A stretch of 64,000 nucleotides of DNA, taken from the NCBI RefSeq assembly GCF_006716125.1, contig NZ_VFOM01000001.1:558001-622000 (forward strand), in the 5' to 3' direction. Positions 55,242-63,543 of the stretch are shown here, in pieces; positions within the stretch are counted from its first letter, which is position 1; every line of letters begins with the position of its first letter. Origin of the DNA: Homoserinimonas aerilata. GTDB lineage: Bacteria > Actinomycetota > Actinomycetes > Actinomycetales > Microbacteriaceae. A program made the position numbers and the translations under genes. The notes beneath the pieces were generated by a model. It did not search any database. It saw only the letters and a list, made by a program, of their open reading frames with translations, and was not told where the DNA came from.

Positions 55242-56791
55242 GATGTCACCTCTCCGTGGGGTTCCGGTAAGGCGCTGAAGCGCTCTCGCAGTTCTGCTTT
55301 GCGCACTTTTCCGGTGGCGGTGCGCGGCAGCTCGTCGACGAAGATCACGGCGCGCGGAATCTTGTACTTGGCCAGGCGGCCGTTCAGGTGGCTCAGGATG
55401 TCGTCGGCGGCGAGGTGTGCGCCACTGTTCTGGGCGACGATCGCGATGGGCACCTCACCCCATCGCTCGTCGGGCACGCCGATGACGGCGGCGGACGTGA
55501 TGTCTGCGATCTCCATGATCAACTGTTCGATCTCTGCGGGGTAGATGTTCTCCCCGCCGGAGATGACCATGTCCTTGAGGCGGTCGCTGACCACCAGATA
55601 CCCGTCTTCGTCGAGCGTGCCGATGTCGCCGGAGCGGAACCATTCGCCGTCGACCGCCTCGCGGATCGCATCTGGTCGATTCCAGTATTCGGTGATGACG
55701 TTCGGGCCGCTGATCTGAATCTCGCCTGCCTCGCCGGCGGGCAGCTCGCGGCCGTCCGGGCCGACAACGCGCACATCGGTGAAGAAGTGGGCGATGCCGG
55801 ATGAGCCGACATGCTCCCGCGATTTGCGGTACGGCAGCGCGGTGGCGCCAGGGGCCGTCTCGGTCATACCGTAGCCGGATGAGAAGCTCAGACCGCGCTT
55901 CTCGTACGCCTCGATGACCCGGAGCGGCACGCTCGATCCGCCGCAGGTGAGCTTGCGCACGGAGGAGAGGTCGGTTGTCGCCCACGCCGGATGTTCGGCG
56001 ATCATCTGGAAGGTGGTGGGCACCCCGGAGAGGCTGGTGATGCCGTGCGTCTCGATCGCTTCGAGCACAGCGCCGGCGTCGAATTTCTGGTGCAGCACGA
56101 CTGTTCCGCCCTTGAGCAGCGTCGGCAGGGCCCCCATGCTCAGCGACGCGACATGGAACATCGGGGCGATCAGCAGCGCGACCTCCTCTGAGGTCACGTC
56201 GTAGTCGACGAGGGCGTTGATCGAGTTCCAGGTGAGGTTTCCGTGCGTGAGCACGGCACCCTTGGGCCGGCCGGTGGTGCCGGAGGTGTAGAGGATCATC
56301 GCCGGGTCATCGAGCGACACCTCGACCTCTGGCTGCTCTGCGGATGCCGCGGCGAGGGCATCCTCAAAGGATTCGACGGTGGGCGGTTCGGCCGGGCCCT
56401 CGATGACGAAGCGTCGGGTGATGCCGCTTGACCAGGCTGCGGCGCGTGCGAGATCGCGCATGGCGTGATGGGTGATCAGGGTGGTGGCGCCGGAGTCTTC
56501 GATCATGTACTCGAGCTCGCGCGGCGCGAGGCGGGTGTTGAGGGGCACGAAGATCGCGCCGATGGCTCCGCACGCGAAGAAGGTGGTCAGAAAGTCTGGA
56601 TGGTTGTCGCCGAGGAACACGACGCGGTCGCCCGCGGTGACGCCTCGGCTCTGCAGCATTGTCGACAGCCGCGCGATTCGCTCCGAGAACTCTTCGTAGC
56701 GAAGGGTTCCGCCAGAGGAGATGATCGCGATGTCGCCACGGGACTTTGCGCGACGCCTGGAGATCCAGGTGCCGAGTCCAGAGTTCTTCAT
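55238..56791 (-). CDS. Acyl-CoA ligase (AMP-forming)
   Basis: This is a 517-residue ANL-superfamily enzyme that activates a carboxylic acid with ATP and CoA. Motifs: LYTSGTTGRPKGA (P-loop) near residue 170, GYGMTETA near 310, SGGENIYPAEIE near 415, and the catalytic Lys in PRTATGKVRK near the end. ATG 56791 follows GAGG. The substrate is unknown; the neighbouring transporter and oxidation enzymes suggest it activates the imported acid. Confidence 0.93.
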   Translation of the reverse strand: MKNSGLGTWISRRRAKSRGDIAIISSGGTLRYEEFSERIARLSTMLQSRGVTAGDRVVFLGDNHPDFLTTFFACGAIGAIFVPLNTRLAPRELEYMIEDSGATTLITHHAMRDLARAAAWSSGITRRFVIEGPAEPPTVESFEDALAAASAEQPEVEVSLDDPAMILYTSGTTGRPKGAVLTHGNLTWNSINALVDYDVTSEEVALLIAPMFHVASLSMGALPTLLKGGTVVLHQKFDAGAVLEAIETHGITSLSGVPTTFQMIAEHPAWATTDLSSVRKLTCGGSSVPLRVIEAYEKRGLSFSSGYGMTETAPGATALPYRKSREHVGSSGIAHFFTDVRVVGPDGRELPAGEAGEIQISGPNVITEYWNRPDAIREAVDGEWFRSGDIGTLDEDGYLVVSDRLKDMVISGGENIYPAEIEQLIMEIADITSAAVIGVPDERWGEVPIAIVAQNSGAHLAADDILSHLNGRLAKYKIPRAVIFVDELPRTATGKVRKAELRERFSALPEPHGEVTS

Positions 56792-56863
56792 GTGATGCCT
56801 CATTGCAGTCAGGGGGAAGGCGGGGCGGGAGGGAGCATCCCGCGGGATGCTCCCTCCGCGGTC

Positions 56864-57853
56864 TTACGGGATGAGAACGGTCTTCAGGTCAGGCGCGTTG
56901 TCCATGAAGCCATACTCGGATGCCATCTCCGTCAGATCCGAGAGGAGCTTCGGGTCGAGATCTGCAGAGAATCGCTCCAGTCGCAGGGACTGCGCGGCCT
57001 CCAGCGGCATGCCGGTGAACTCGGCGATGGTCGCAGCGAAGCCGTCCTTGTCTGCTTCTGCGGCGGCGATGACGGCATCGATGGCCTCGCGCCACTTCTG
57101 TACCGTCTCGACCTGCTCGTCCGCGATCGCGCCAGAGGTGAACGTGACCATTGTCGGCAGGCCGGGGATGGCGACCTGGTTCGGGTAGCCGAGAACCGAG
57201 TACGTCTCGGGTGCGGCGACCGCGCGCGAGAGGAAGGGCTCGGGGATCCACACGGCGTCGACGTTGTTGCTGTCGAGCTGGGCGAGAGCATCCGGGAACG
57301 CGATCTCGATGAACTCGACCGTGCTGGAGTCTCCGCCGTCGCCGTCGATGGCGTCCTTGATCGTGAGGTCACCCTGCGTGTTGACGGCGTTCACCGACAC
57401 GCGCTTGCCCTCCAGATCGGCCCACGAATCGATGCCGTCGCCGGCTCGCGTGACGACCGCGTTGATGTCGACGCCGTCTGCGAGCGAGAACGAGTAACCG
57501 CTCGCAACGCGCACGTCGACGCCCTGGCCGGCCGCGACGAGAACGGAGAGCGGGTTGCCGACTCCGAAGTCGAGCTGGCCCGTCGAGACCGCCGGCAGCA
57601 TGGCTGCACCGCCCTGTGCGATCTGGGTGGTGACGTCGAGTCCGTGCTCTTCGAAGATGCCCTGGTCGATTCCGTACTGCACCATCGCGGCAGGCGCGAT
57701 GGGCAGCAGCCCGACGGTGATCGGGATGAGGTCACCCGAGTCTGCGCCGGGTGTGGCGGTCTCACCGCTGGGGGAGCCGCTCGCGCAGCCGGTGAGCGCG
57801 AGCGTGATCGCCGCCAGCGCTGCAAGTGAACTGAATTTAGCGATACGTTCCAT
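56864..57853 (-). CDS. ABC transporter substrate-binding lipoprotein (NMT1/SsuA type)
   Basis: This is a 329-residue solute-binding lipoprotein. The signal peptide ends in the lipobox LTGC (Cys23), so it is anchored to the outer face of the membrane. The fold matches NMT1/SsuA (aliphatic sulfonate, taurine, thiamine-precursor and aromatic-acid binders): LPIAPAAMVQYGIDQGIFEEHGLDV and VGNPLSVLVAAGQGVDVRV. AAAGGAG precedes ATG 57853. Its ligand is the clue to the whole operon but cannot be read from sequence. Confidence 0.92.
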   Translation of the reverse strand: MERIAKFSSLAALAAITLALTGCASGSPSGETATPGADSGDLIPITVGLLPIAPAAMVQYGIDQGIFEEHGLDVTTQIAQGGAAMLPAVSTGQLDFGVGNPLSVLVAAGQGVDVRVASGYSFSLADGVDINAVVTRAGDGIDSWADLEGKRVSVNAVNTQGDLTIKDAIDGDGGDSSTVEFIEIAFPDALAQLDSNNVDAVWIPEPFLSRAVAAPETYSVLGYPNQVAIPGLPTMVTFTSGAIADEQVETVQKWREAIDAVIAAAEADKDGFAATIAEFTGMPLEAAQSLRLERFSADLDPKLLSDLTEMASEYGFMDNAPDLKTVLIP

Positions 57854-57930
57854 GGAAATGACTCCTTTGTTATTTGAATGGACCGCCGAGGCGGGTGATG
57901 CAGGGTGCGGGTAATGCGGGTAGAACTGGG

Positions 57931-58383
57931 TCAGGCGTAGAAACGGTAGAGTCCGCGGGCGACCACCGCCGGCTTCGGGGCGCCCTCGATCTCGATGGTC
58001 TGGTCGACGTGGAGCTGGTAGCCGCCCTTCACCTCGGTGACCTCGACGATGACAGCGTTCATGCGAACGCGCGCTCCCACCTTCACGGGTGAGACGAAGC
58101 GCACCTTGTCGAGGCCGTAGTTCACCTTGGTGGTCACGCCCTCGGTTTCGAGCAGCTCCGACCAGAACTTCACGGCGAGCGAGAGGCTGAGGAATCCGTG
58201 CGCGATGGCATCTCCGAAGGGGCCGTCGGCGGCACGCTCGGGGTCGACATGGATCCACTGGTGGTCATCCGTCGCGTCGGCGAACAGGTTGATGCGGTCC
58301 TGCGTGATCTCGAGCCACTCGGTGTAGCCGAGGTCGGTGCCGGCAAGGTCGGCGATGGCGTCGTAGCTGACGGTTGTGCTCAT
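57931..58383 (-). CDS. MaoC-family (R)-specific enoyl-CoA hydratase
   Basis: This is a 150-residue hotdog-fold hydratase. FADATDDHQWIHVDPERA places the catalytic Asp40 and His45, and AIAHGFLSLSL follows. It would add water to an enoyl-CoA to give a (3R)-hydroxyacyl-CoA, fitting the acyl-CoA dehydrogenase next door and the SDR upstream. It is a single-domain form, likely dimeric. Confidence 0.9.
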   Translation of the reverse strand: MSTTVSYDAIADLAGTDLGYTEWLEITQDRINLFADATDDHQWIHVDPERAADGPFGDAIAHGFLSLSLAVKFWSELLETEGVTTKVNYGLDKVRFVSPVKVGARVRMNAVIVEVTEVKGGYQLHVDQTIEIEGAPKPAVVARGLYRFYA

Positions 58384-58401
58384 AGGGGCCTTTTCCTTTG
58401 T

Positions 58402-59592
58402 TCAGACGAAAGCGGATGTGCCGGTCAACGCGCGACCGACGATGAGGGAGTTGACTTCGTGGGTGCCCTCGTAGGAGTAGACGGCTTCGGCATCCGCGAA
58501 GAAGCGTGCGACGTCGTTGTCGAGGAGGATTCCGTTGCCGCCGAGCAGCTCCCGCCCGAGTGCGGCGGTCTCCCGCGCCATGCGGGCCGTGTGCATCTTG
58601 GCGAGCGAGGAGTTCTCGTCGCGGATGTCGCCAGCATCTTGGCGGGCGGAGAGCTGCACGACCATGCCGAGCGACGCCGTGACGTTTCCGAGCATCCGGG
58701 CCAGCTTCTCCTGGACGAGTTGGAATCCGGCGATCGGTCGGCCGAACTGCTCACGCTGGCGCACATATCGCAGCGTCGCCTCGAGCGCGCCGGCCTGAAG
58801 ACCCGTGGCGATCCACGCGACGTCTGAGCGCATGGCGCGGAGCAACCGCGTCACGTCGCGCCAGCTGTCGACTCCCTGCAGCCTGTCGTTCTCGTGAACG
58901 CGCACCCCGTCGAGCGTGATGCTCGCATTCTGCATGGGGCGCAGCGAGATCTTGCCCGTCATCGTCGTGAGGGAGACGCCGGATGCGTCGCGCGGCACGA
59001 GGAACGCCTTCACATTGGCGTCGTCGACATCGCGCGCGAAGACGGCGAGCACATCGGCGCTCGCGGCCCCGCCGATCCAGTGCTTCGCGCCGTCGATCAC
59101 CCATTGGTCGCCGTCGCGCCGAGCGGTCGTCGCGAGCCCGCGGGCGATGTCGGAGCCGTGCTCTGGCTCGGTGAGAGCGAACACGCCGCTGAGCGAGAAG
59201 TCCCGCACAAGAGGGTCGAGTCGCGCCGCCTGCTCCGATGAGCCGCCGAGCCGCACCGCGGTGCGGAAGAGCCCGGACTGCCCGTTGTAGAGCGTCGCGA
59301 CGGAGACGTCGGTGCGGGCCAGTAGGTAGTTGCGGAAGCCGGAGAACATGCTCGATGCGGCCTCGACCTCGGACACACCCTCCGGTGACATGAGCTGCAG
59401 CGGCACAAGCGCCTCGAGTACCGCATCGGGCATTGTCGCGGTCTCCCAGGCATCCGTCATCAGCGGGCGGATGTCTCGCTCGAGCGTCACGGTGAGGGCA
59501 CGGAGGGCCTTCATTGCGGCTTCGCTCAGATGGGTCTCCGCGAACCCGAACGGGTCGATGCCGATGAGTGAGGTGCTGTCGATGGCAGGCAT
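58402..59592 (-). CDS. Acyl-CoA dehydrogenase
   Basis: This is a 396-residue FAD-dependent dehydrogenase. LTEPEHGSDIARGLATTARR and QWVIDGAKHWIGGA are FAD and substrate regions, and YSYEGTHEVNSLIVGRALTG near the C-terminus holds the catalytic Glu. It should oxidise an acyl-CoA to the enoyl-CoA. The electron acceptor ETF is not encoded in the window. The start at 59592 lies 4 bases after the amidohydrolase stop. Confidence 0.92.
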   Translation of the reverse strand: MPAIDSTSLIGIDPFGFAETHLSEAAMKALRALTVTLERDIRPLMTDAWETATMPDAVLEALVPLQLMSPEGVSEVEAASSMFSGFRNYLLARTDVSVATLYNGQSGLFRTAVRLGGSSEQAARLDPLVRDFSLSGVFALTEPEHGSDIARGLATTARRDGDQWVIDGAKHWIGGAASADVLAVFARDVDDANVKAFLVPRDASGVSLTTMTGKISLRPMQNASITLDGVRVHENDRLQGVDSWRDVTRLLRAMRSDVAWIATGLQAGALEATLRYVRQREQFGRPIAGFQLVQEKLARMLGNVTASLGMVVQLSARQDAGDIRDENSSLAKMHTARMARETAALGRELLGGNGILLDNDVARFFADAEAVYSYEGTHEVNSLIVGRALTGTSAFV

Positions 59593-59596
59593 CACG

Positions 59597-60478
59597 TCAC
59601 TCCAACCCGAGCAGTCGGATGGCATTGCCCTTGAGGATCGCAGGCATGCGCTCGGGCTTCAGCGCGGTCATGGCCGCGTCGTCGAGCCACCGATCGGGCG
59701 TCAGCATGGGGAAGTCGGAGCCGAACAGCACGCGATCCTTCAGAATCGTGTTGGCGTAGCGCACGAGCTCAGTCGGAAAGTACTTCGGGCTCCAGCCCGA
59801 GAGGTCAATCCAGGTGTTGTGCTTGTGGGTGGCGACGGAGAGAGCCTCGTCCTGCCACGGCACGGAGGGGTGGGCCATGATGATCTGCAGCTCAGGAAAG
59901 AGCGCCGCCACGGGGTCGAGCAGCATCGGGTTCGAGAGGGCGAGTCGAAGACCACGACCCCCGGGAAGGCCGGCGCCGATGCCCGTCTGCCCCGTGTGGA
60001 ACAGGGCCGGCACCCCCGCATCCTGAATGGCCTCATAGAGCGGATGCCACCGCTCCTCACTCGGGTCGAAGCCCTGAACGGTCGGGTGGAACTTGAAGCC
60101 CCGCACGCCGCTCTCCTCGACGAGACGCCAAATGTCGTCGACCGCGGTGGGCCGATGCGGGTCCACCGAGCCGAACGGGATGAGCACATCGTTGTTGCGC
60201 GCCGCACCCTCGGCGATCTCCGCACTGGAGAGGGGCGGGTGCCCCAGATTCGTCTCGGCGTCGACCGTGAAGACGACCGCAGCCATCCGCCGCTCGCGGT
60301 AGTGGGCAGCCACGGAATCAAGATCGGGCCGCGGCCCGTCGGTGCTGAAGTAGCGCGACGCGGCCTCACCCAGATCGTCGGGCAGCGAGGCGTGCCCGTC
60401 GTGGCTCACCTCAATGTGAACGTGCATGTCGATCGCGGTGAGCGATGCGACATCGAGTGCTGCTTCGTAGCGGGTCAT
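59597..60478 (-). CDS. Amidohydrolase-family protein (ACMSD/gamma-resorcylate decarboxylase type)
   Basis: This is a 293-residue TIM-barrel metal enzyme. IDMHVHIEV gives His19-x-His21, KFHPTVQGFDP and LFHTGQTG give further metal-binding His residues, and GSDFPML carries the conserved Asp. The ACMSD-like subfamily holds decarboxylases and C-C hydrolases of ring or ring-cleavage products. In this operon it occupies the place where a thiolase would normally be expected, so a hydrolytic or decarboxylating release step is plausible but unproven. Confidence 0.85.
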   Translation of the reverse strand: MTRYEAALDVASLTAIDMHVHIEVSHDGHASLPDDLGEAASRYFSTDGPRPDLDSVAAHYRERRMAAVVFTVDAETNLGHPPLSSAEIAEGAARNNDVLIPFGSVDPHRPTAVDDIWRLVEESGVRGFKFHPTVQGFDPSEERWHPLYEAIQDAGVPALFHTGQTGIGAGLPGGRGLRLALSNPMLLDPVAALFPELQIIMAHPSVPWQDEALSVATHKHNTWIDLSGWSPKYFPTELVRYANTILKDRVLFGSDFPMLTPDRWLDDAAMTALKPERMPAILKGNAIRLLGLE

Positions 60479-60490
60479 GGCGTCGTGAGC

Positions 60491-61423
60491 TCAGGCAGTG
60501 GGTGCCGGGCGCTGGAGGTCTTCGGGCAGCGGAGGGAACTTCTCGCCGATCGACTGCCGATTGCCGGCGATGATCTCGGCGAAGTCGGCGCCAAGCGCCT
60601 CGTACGACCAACCGCCCTCGTGATATTCGGAGACGACCGCTTCGGGATGCGACCAGATCTGGAGTCGGTCGCCGCCGACCCCGATGACCTGGCCGGAGAC
60701 ATCCGCTGCGGCATCGGAGGCGAGGTAGGCGACCATGCCGGCGACATCGGCGGATGTTCCGAAGCCGAGATCGTGACGGAAGAAGGAGGGCATGGGCTCG
60801 CCGGCATTGTCGGCCTCGACCGCGGCCGCGAAGTACGGCACGGTGGCGGTCATCGCCGTCGCTGCCACGGGCACGACGGCGTTGACGGTGATCGCGGCCT
60901 TCTTGAGTTCTAGGGCCCAGGTGCGCACCATTCCGACGATGCCGGCCTTCGCGGCGGCATAGTTGGTCTGGCCGAAGTTGCCACGCTGGCCGGTGGGTGA
61001 ACCGATGCAGATGATGCGCCCCGCGGTGCCGGTCTCGCGCATGTGCGTCGCCGCCTCCCGCACGCAGGTGAAGGTGCCGCGAAGGTGAACGCCTATGACC
61101 GTGTCGAAGTCGTCGTCGCTCATCTTCCAGAGCACGGTGTCGCGCAGAACGCCGGCGTTGGTGACCAGGATGTCGAGGCGGCCGAAGGTGTCGACCGCGG
61201 CTTTCACGAGTTCACGGGCGGTCTCGGTCGGCCCGACCGGGGCGACGACCGATATCGCTGTGCCGCCTGCTGCGCGAATCGAAGCGACCGCTTCGTCGGC
61301 GATGGTGGCATCCACATCGTTGATCACGACGGAGGCGCCGAGTCTGGCGAGCTCCTGAGCGTAGGCGAGCCCGAGACCGCGGCCCGAACCTGTGACGATG
61401 GCTACTTTGCCGTCGAGAGACAT
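60491..61423 (-). CDS. Short-chain dehydrogenase/reductase (3-hydroxyacyl-CoA dehydrogenase-like)
   Basis: This is a 310-residue SDR. TGSGRGLGLAYAQELARLGASVVIND is the NAD(P) fold, VTNAGVLRD the NAG motif, IGSPTGQRGNFGQTNYAAAKAG the catalytic Ser-Tyr-Lys, and a 60-residue C-terminal extension follows. It resembles HSD17B4/FabG-like enzymes that oxidise (3R)-hydroxyacyl-CoA, matching the MaoC hydratase. ATG 61423 follows AGAAGGAG. It is the first gene of the nine-gene operon. Confidence 0.88.
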   Translation of the reverse strand: MSLDGKVAIVTGSGRGLGLAYAQELARLGASVVINDVDATIADEAVASIRAAGGTAISVVAPVGPTETARELVKAAVDTFGRLDILVTNAGVLRDTVLWKMSDDDFDTVIGVHLRGTFTCVREAATHMRETGTAGRIICIGSPTGQRGNFGQTNYAAAKAGIVGMVRTWALELKKAAITVNAVVPVAATAMTATVPYFAAAVEADNAGEPMPSFFRHDLGFGTSADVAGMVAYLASDAAADVSGQVIGVGGDRLQIWSHPEAVVSEYHEGGWSYEALGADFAEIIAGNRQSIGEKFPPLPEDLQRPAPTA

Positions 61424-61448
61424 GGGATAGCTCCTTCTGTTAGTCGAC

Positions 61449-61506
61449 ATAGAACACTCGTTCATTGAAAATGTCAACTATTGAAATAGCTATCTATTGA
61501 TAGCAT
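61449..61506. promoter_or_regulatory. Divergent promoters and MarR-type palindromes
   Basis: On the minus strand, TTGACA (61477-61472) and TTCTAT (61454-61449), 17 bases apart, form the promoter of the catabolic operon. CTATTGAAATAG (61478-61489) abuts its -35 box, and GCTATCTATTGATAGC (61489-61504) follows and overlaps TAGCAT (61501-61506), the -10 box six bases before the marR start. One repressor could close both directions. Confidence 0.75.
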
Positions 61507-61512
61507 CACGTT

Positions 61513-61998
61513 ATGACCAGCGACCGACTGCGCGCCACCGAGCTCCACACCGACATCGGGTTCCTGCTTGCGCGTGCAAGCGCCCGAGCAAACGCCGCAG
61601 CGAACCGGGCCCTGGCGCCACTCGATCTGAAGGTGCGTTCGTACTCCGTGCTGGCGATTGCGGCCTCGACGATTCCCGCTTCGCAGCGGGAGCTCGCCTC
61701 CCTGCTCGAGCTTGATCCGAGTCAGGTCGTTGCCCTGGTCGATGCCCTGGAGGAGAAAGGGCTCGTGGAGCGGCAGCCCGACTCGTCGGACCGCCGGGTC
61801 AAGATCGTGGTGGCCACGCCCAGCGGCCGCGCCCTGTTCGAGCAGGCGCGCGAAGCCACGACCGGGGCCGAACGCTTCGCTTACGGTCGAATCGAAGAAG
61901 CAGATCGCATCCGCCTTCGCCTCCTTCTGCAGATGACGTTCGGTGACGAGGGCGCTGAGGAGCTCGTCGCCGCTGTGCCCGCGGCTCGTTCTCGGTGA
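61513..61998 (+). CDS. MarR-family transcriptional regulator
   Basis: This is a 161-residue winged-helix repressor. STIPASQRELASLLELDPSQVVALVDALEEKGLVERQPDSSDRRVKIVVAT is the MarR DNA-binding core with the wing DRR. It is divergent from the catabolic operon with palindromes in between, so it should control it. Several MarR proteins beside acyl-CoA ligases respond to the CoA thioester made by the ligase; that is a reasonable guess here. ATG 61513 is probably leaderless. Confidence 0.9.
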   Translation: MTSDRLRATELHTDIGFLLARASARANAAANRALAPLDLKVRSYSVLAIAASTIPASQRELASLLELDPSQVVALVDALEEKGLVERQPDSSDRRVKIVVATPSGRALFEQAREATTGAERFAYGRIEEADRIRLRLLLQMTFGDEGAEELVAAVPAARSR

Positions 61999-62061
61999 CG
62001 GCGGCGCACGGGCACTTGTCTGCGGGTCGAGTTCTGCGCTGAAGCGGGCTATGGTGCGGCT

Positions 62062-62235
62062 ATGGGCAGGTTCACGGATGCCGTCAAGGGCATGTTCAGG
62101 CGACGCAAGCCGGTCACGCCTCAGGAGGCGGAGGATCTCGCCGACTGGGTGAACGAGGGCGGCGCCTTCGACCCTGCCGGGCCTCCGGAGGTCAGTGAGC
62201 ACGACGGTGACGAGCCGAAGGGCACGGGCGCCTGA
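62062..62235 (+). CDS. Small acidic protein, unknown
   Basis: This is a 57-residue frame starting MGRFTDAVKGMFRRRKPV, with a basic amphipathic N-terminus and an acidic C-terminus (ADWVNEGGAFDPAGPPEVSEHDGDEP). TATGGT stands six bases before ATG 62062, so it may be leaderless. No family is recognised. The clear codon bias and promoter spacing support it. It is too short for routine frame listing. Confidence 0.6.
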   Translation: MGRFTDAVKGMFRRRKPVTPQEAEDLADWVNEGGAFDPAGPPEVSEHDGDEPKGTGA

Positions 62236-62298
62236 TCGCGGCAGCGCGAGCACCCTCAGGGATCTAGGCTTGAGGGGTCTTCCTCCTGCTGCTCGACG

Positions 62299-63540
62299 GT
62301 GAGCATCCTCGCCCTCGATCATGAACGGCCGTACGTGTCTGAGCTCTCCCCCTCTCGTCGCCGTCTGGCGCTGCTGTCGCTCGCCCTCGGCGGTTTCGGC
62401 ATCGGCGCGACCGAATTCGTCGCAATGGGTCTGCTGCCGAATCTCGCGGCAGAGCTGCTGCCGGGGCTCTACACGGCATCGCCGGAGGAGGGCATCGCGC
62501 AGGCCGGCTGGCTGATCAGCGCCTACGCGCTCGGCGTCGTCGTGGGCGCGCCGACCATCGCGGCGGCCACGACGCATCTGCCCCGCAAGCGACTGCTGCT
62601 GTGGCTGCTGGCCGCCTTCACCGTCGGAACCATCGCATCCGCCCTGCTGCCGAGCTTCGGGCTCGTGCTCGTCGCCCGCTTCGTTGCCGCTCTGCCGCAC
62701 GGCGCCTACTTCGGCATCGCCTCGATCGTGGCGGCCGACATCATGGGCCCGGGCAACCGCGGCAAGGGTGTCGCGCTCGTGCTGAGCGGGCTCACGATCG
62801 CGAACGTCGTGGGCGTGCCGTCGATCACCTGGCTGGGGCAGGTGGCCGGGTGGCGTGCGGCGTACGTCGTGGTGGCCCTCATCTTCGCGGCGACCTTTGC
62901 CGCGGTGGCGGCGACCGTTCCGTTGCAGCCGGGCGACCACACGGGTTCGTTCCGGCGTGAGCTGACGGCGTTCCGTCGGCCGCAGCTGTGGCTGACGATC
63001 GCGCTCGCGGCAATCGGATTCGGCGGCTTCTTCGCCGTCTACTCCTACATCGCGCCCGCCGTCACGCATGTCGCCGGGCTCGGCGAGGGCGTCGTGCCGT
63101 GGGTTCTCGCAGGTATCGGAATCGGCATGACCATCGGCAACCTGCTCGGCGGCTGGCTGACGGATGTCGACGTGCGGCTCACCCTCTATTCGGGCTTCGC
63201 CGTGCTGATCCTGTCGCTGCTGGGCTTCGCTCTGACCGCCCACACGGTCGTCGGCCTGGTTCTGTTCTCCGCGCTCGTCGGGCTGTCATCCTCGGCGATC
63301 TCGCCGACCGTGCAGTCGCGACTCATGGATATCGCGGGGGAGGCCAAGTCGCTTGCGGCGGCGCTGAACCACTCGGCCCTGAACATCGGCAACAGCCTGG
63401 GAGCGTTCATCGGCGGCGCGACCATCGCGGCCGGTTTCGGCTACCTCTCGCCCGCGTGGGCAGGGCTGCTGCTCGCCATCGTGGGCCTCGCCATCGCGAC
63501 GGTCAGCTTCGGCCTGCAGCGCCGCAGCATCCGCTCCTGA
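62299..63540 (+). CDS. MFS transporter (AraJ/arabinose efflux-like)
   Basis: This is a 413-residue major facilitator protein with 12 helices. The first helix motif GGFGIGATEFVAMGLLPNLA is characteristic of the drug:H+ antiporter-1/AraJ group. The inter-helix loops and the PHGAYFGIASIVAADIMGPGNRGKG segment fit too. GTG 62299 lacks a good ribosome-binding site; no better in-frame start is near. It is separate from the MarR operon and its substrate is unknown. Confidence 0.87.
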   Translation: MSILALDHERPYVSELSPSRRRLALLSLALGGFGIGATEFVAMGLLPNLAAELLPGLYTASPEEGIAQAGWLISAYALGVVVGAPTIAAATTHLPRKRLLLWLLAAFTVGTIASALLPSFGLVLVARFVAALPHGAYFGIASIVAADIMGPGNRGKGVALVLSGLTIANVVGVPSITWLGQVAGWRAAYVVVALIFAATFAAVAATVPLQPGDHTGSFRRELTAFRRPQLWLTIALAAIGFGGFFAVYSYIAPAVTHVAGLGEGVVPWVLAGIGIGMTIGNLLGGWLTDVDVRLTLYSGFAVLILSLLGFALTAHTVVGLVLFSALVGLSSSAISPTVQSRLMDIAGEAKSLAAALNHSALNIGNSLGAFIGGATIAAGFGYLSPAWAGLLLAIVGLAIATVSFGLQRRSIRS

Positions 63541-63543
63541 GCT

